Both the position numbers and the translations under genes were made by a program. From an uncultured Eubacteriales bacterium (GTDB taxonomy: Bacteria > Bacillota > Clostridia > Oscillospirales > CAG-272): a stretch of 7,559 nt of DNA. How positions within the stretch are numbered: the first letter of the stretch is position 1; every line of letters begins with the position of its first letter. This document shows, piece by piece, positions 5,672 through 7,559 of the stretch. The notes under the pieces were generated by a model. It had not been told where the DNA came from, searched no databases, and saw nothing but the letters and a program-made list of their open reading frames with translations. The stretch spans positions 1 to 7,559 of the forward strand of contig USMO01000075.1 in assembly GCA_900555785.1 (NCBI GenBank), read 5' to 3'.

Positions 5672-7559
5672 ATGAAAGCGGAAAACAGATGCGTCATTAC
5701 GGGCCTTGGTGTCATCAGCGCCATCGGACACAATGTCCCGGAGTGCTGGGAAAACATTCTGGCATCCAAGAGCGGCATTGACCGCACCACCTCCCTTGAC
5801 ACCGAAAACTGCTACGCCGATTTTGCGGCAGAAGTCAAGGATTTCCGGGAAACCGACCCCAAGCTGGACCGTGCAACTGCGCTCTGCCTGTCTGCGACAA
5901 GCGAAGCGGTTGCCGATGCGGGCCTATCCGATTTCGGCGGGAATCCGCGCGTCAGCGTCATCATGGGCAGCTGCGTCGGCGGCGGCAGAAGCCTTGAATC
6001 CTACTATCGCGGCGGCAAACAGCCGGAAGACGTGCTGAAAATGCCGATCTCCCCGATTGCAAACCACGTTGCGGCATCGGTCCATGCGGGCGGCGTTGTC
6101 ACCAACGTTGCAAACGCCTGTGCCGCAGGCACCATCAGCATTGCCTATGCATCCGACCTGATCCGCGCCGGGAAAGCCGACGTGGTGATTGCCGGAGGTG
6201 CGGATGCCTTTTCTTCGGTCCCCTATTCCGGGTTTCTCTCGCTCCATGCGCTGGACGAGGACTCCTGCTCCCCCTTCAACCATTCGCACGGCATCACGCT
6301 GGGCGAAGGCGCGGGCGCAGTCGTGGTGGAATCGCTGGAGCACGCAAAAGCAAGAGGCGCGCACATTTACTGTGAAGTTCTGGGTGCAGGCATCAGCAGC
6401 GATGCGCACCATATCACCGCTCCCCGTCCGGACGGCGAGGGGCAGATGAACGCCATCCGGGCTGCGATTTCGCATTCGGGTCTGACCGAAGCGGACGTGG
6501 ATTACGTCAACGCGCACGGAACCGGCACGGCGAAGAACGACGAAGCGGAGTTCCTTTCGCTGCACACCATTTTTGACGGCAAGAACGACGGTCTGTCGGT
6601 CAGCTCGACCAAAGCCATGACCGGGCATTGCCTGGGTGCGGCGGGCGCGATTGAAGCGGTCTTTGCAATCAAGGCTCTGGTGGAGAATACCGTTCCCCCC
6701 ACACTCGGCTACAGCGAGGAAGATCTGGCAATGCTCGCCGAAAAGGCAGGCAAGCTGGATTTCGTTCCCAACAAGCCCGAGAAGAAGGAACTGGGTGCCG
6801 TGATGAACAACTCCTTTGCGTTCGGCGGCAACAACGCCAGCATCATCTTCAGCAAGAACAAGGGCAAGACTCCGGATGCACCGGCGGCAAAGGAAATTGC
6901 CGTGACAGGGCTTGGAATGGTGACCCCGCTCGGCAACGGCCGTGCAGCTTATGTGGAGGCCTGCAAGAGCGGCGCGGAATGCGGCGCTTCGGCGGCATCG
7001 GTCATCGGCATTCCGGACTACGACGCACAGGGGCTCAAGATGAACTTCTACCGCAAGCTCGACCACCTCAGCCAGCTGCAGGCGGTGTCCGGTATGGATG
7101 CCCTGCACGACGCGAAATATGAGGTGACCGAGGAGAACGCGACCCGCATCGGTATGATTGTGGGGACCTCCGAGGGCGCGCTGGGTCCGAGCTGCGAATT
7201 TCAGAGCATCATTGCCGAAAAGGGCAACGCGGGCGGCTCGGCATTCAAGTTCCCGAATACCGTTTACAACGCGGCGGGCGGCTACCTCTCGATCTGCGCC
7301 GGCATCAAGGGCTATAACGTGACCGTGACCAACGGCGCACAGTCGGGGCTTCAGTCGGTCGCTTACGCAATGCAGGTCATCCGCAACGGCTGGGAGGATG
7401 CGATGCTCGCAACCGGTACCGATGAGAACAGCGAGATCATTTCCGAGCTGTACGGCAAGCTGGGTTTGACCGCAGGTGAAAAGGTCCGTCCTTATGCAGG
7501 AAAGAACGTCTTCTCGCTCTCCGACGGCTCGGTTTCGGCGCTGCTGGAGACCGTTGATT
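5672..7559 (+). CDS. Tandem ketosynthase-chain length factor-like fusion protein (partial, runs off the right end)
   Basis: 629 codons are visible without a stop; the 3' end is outside the window. Domain 1 (about 7-394) is a complete FabF-type ketosynthase with start motif VITGLGVISAIG, nucleophile Cys150 in NACAAG, His282 in NAHGTGT, Lys314 and His319 in STKAMTGH, and the end motif FAFGGNNAS with Phe384. It should catalyse decarboxylative Claisen condensation on ACP-bound chains. A Lys/Pro/Ala-rich linker (395-407) leads to domain 2, which restarts with IAVTGLGMVTPLGNG at 409. Domain 2 has FPNTVYNAAGGYLSI and then VTNGAQSGL, where Ala556 stands at the Cys position, so it should not form an acyl-enzyme. 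This matches a chain length factor (KS-beta) partner. The SDGSVSALLE segment near the end is also divergent. KS-CLF in one chain is known in PfaC of polyunsaturated fatty acid synthases, but KS and CLF are normally separate in type II systems. Start at 5672: ribosome site GCGGAG lies inside the ACP gene end, implying coupling. Confidence 0.93.
   Translation, partial: MKAENRCVITGLGVISAIGHNVPECWENILASKSGIDRTTSLDTENCYADFAAEVKDFRETDPKLDRATALCLSATSEAVADAGLSDFGGNPRVSVIMGSCVGGGRSLESYYRGGKQPEDVLKMPISPIANHVAASVHAGGVVTNVANACAAGTISIAYASDLIRAGKADVVIAGGADAFSSVPYSGFLSLHALDEDSCSPFNHSHGITLGEGAGAVVVESLEHAKARGAHIYCEVLGAGISSDAHHITAPRPDGEGQMNAIRAAISHSGLTEADVDYVNAHGTGTAKNDEAEFLSLHTIFDGKNDGLSVSSTKAMTGHCLGAAGAIEAVFAIKALVENTVPPTLGYSEEDLAMLAEKAGKLDFVPNKPEKKELGAVMNNSFAFGGNNASIIFSKNKGKTPDAPAAKEIAVTGLGMVTPLGNGRAAYVEACKSGAECGASAASVIGIPDYDAQGLKMNFYRKLDHLSQLQAVSGMDALHDAKYEVTEENATRIGMIVGTSEGALGPSCEFQSIIAEKGNAGGSAFKFPNTVYNAAGGYLSICAGIKGYNVTVTNGAQSGLQSVAYAMQVIRNGWEDAMLATGTDENSEIISELYGKLGLTAGEKVRPYAGKNVFSLSDGSVSALLETVD

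Noticed and set aside
5924..7108. 394-codon minus-strand open frame opposite the ketosynthase gene
   Set aside because: The plus strand carries unmistakable ketosynthase motifs throughout; the antisense frame has Cys/His/Arg-rich composition typical of a shadow in GC-rich DNA.

Overview
The window looks like chromosomal DNA of a Gram-positive anaerobe, most likely a Clostridia/Oscillospiraceae-type Firmicute. This is inferred from moderately high GC, strong purine-rich ribosome binding sites, near-consensus sigma-A promoters, hairpin-plus-T terminators and a riboswitch. No rRNA, tRNA, CRISPR array, transposase or integrase is visible.

Left part (about 1-2870): a hairpin terminator at 60-107 closes something upstream of the window. 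A two-gene minus-strand operon follows, read from a promoter at 2838-2866. It encodes a membrane-anchored UDP-sugar 4,6-dehydratase of the CapD/FlaA1/PglF type (679-2667) and an overlapping VanZ-like membrane protein (233-679). Two G-rich hairpins lie just past the operon. The operon's likely theme is surface polysaccharide or glycan precursor synthesis.

Middle part (about 2870-4710): a non-coding stretch holds phased TGACGG repeats, a perfect 14-bp palindrome, a consensus promoter (TTGACA-N17-TATAAT) and a yybP-ykoY manganese riboswitch. The riboswitch has a terminator overlapping its P1 stem and controls the manganese exporter gene mntP (3285-3857). After a strong terminator comes a TetR/AcrR-family regulator (4053-4601), then a perfect 15-bp-arm hairpin.

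Right part (about 4710-7559): a six-helix DUF308/HdeD-like membrane protein (4780-5355), a stand-alone acyl carrier protein (5422-5667), and an open reading frame starting 4 nt after the ACP that runs off the window end (5672 to beyond 7559). This last protein joins a complete, catalytically intact ketosynthase to a second ketosynthase-like domain in which the active-site Cys is replaced by Ala. That is the architecture of a KS-chain length factor pair fused into one chain. With the ACP it looks like the start of a dedicated type II fatty acid/polyene/polyketide cluster that continues to the right. This is the most interesting part of the window.
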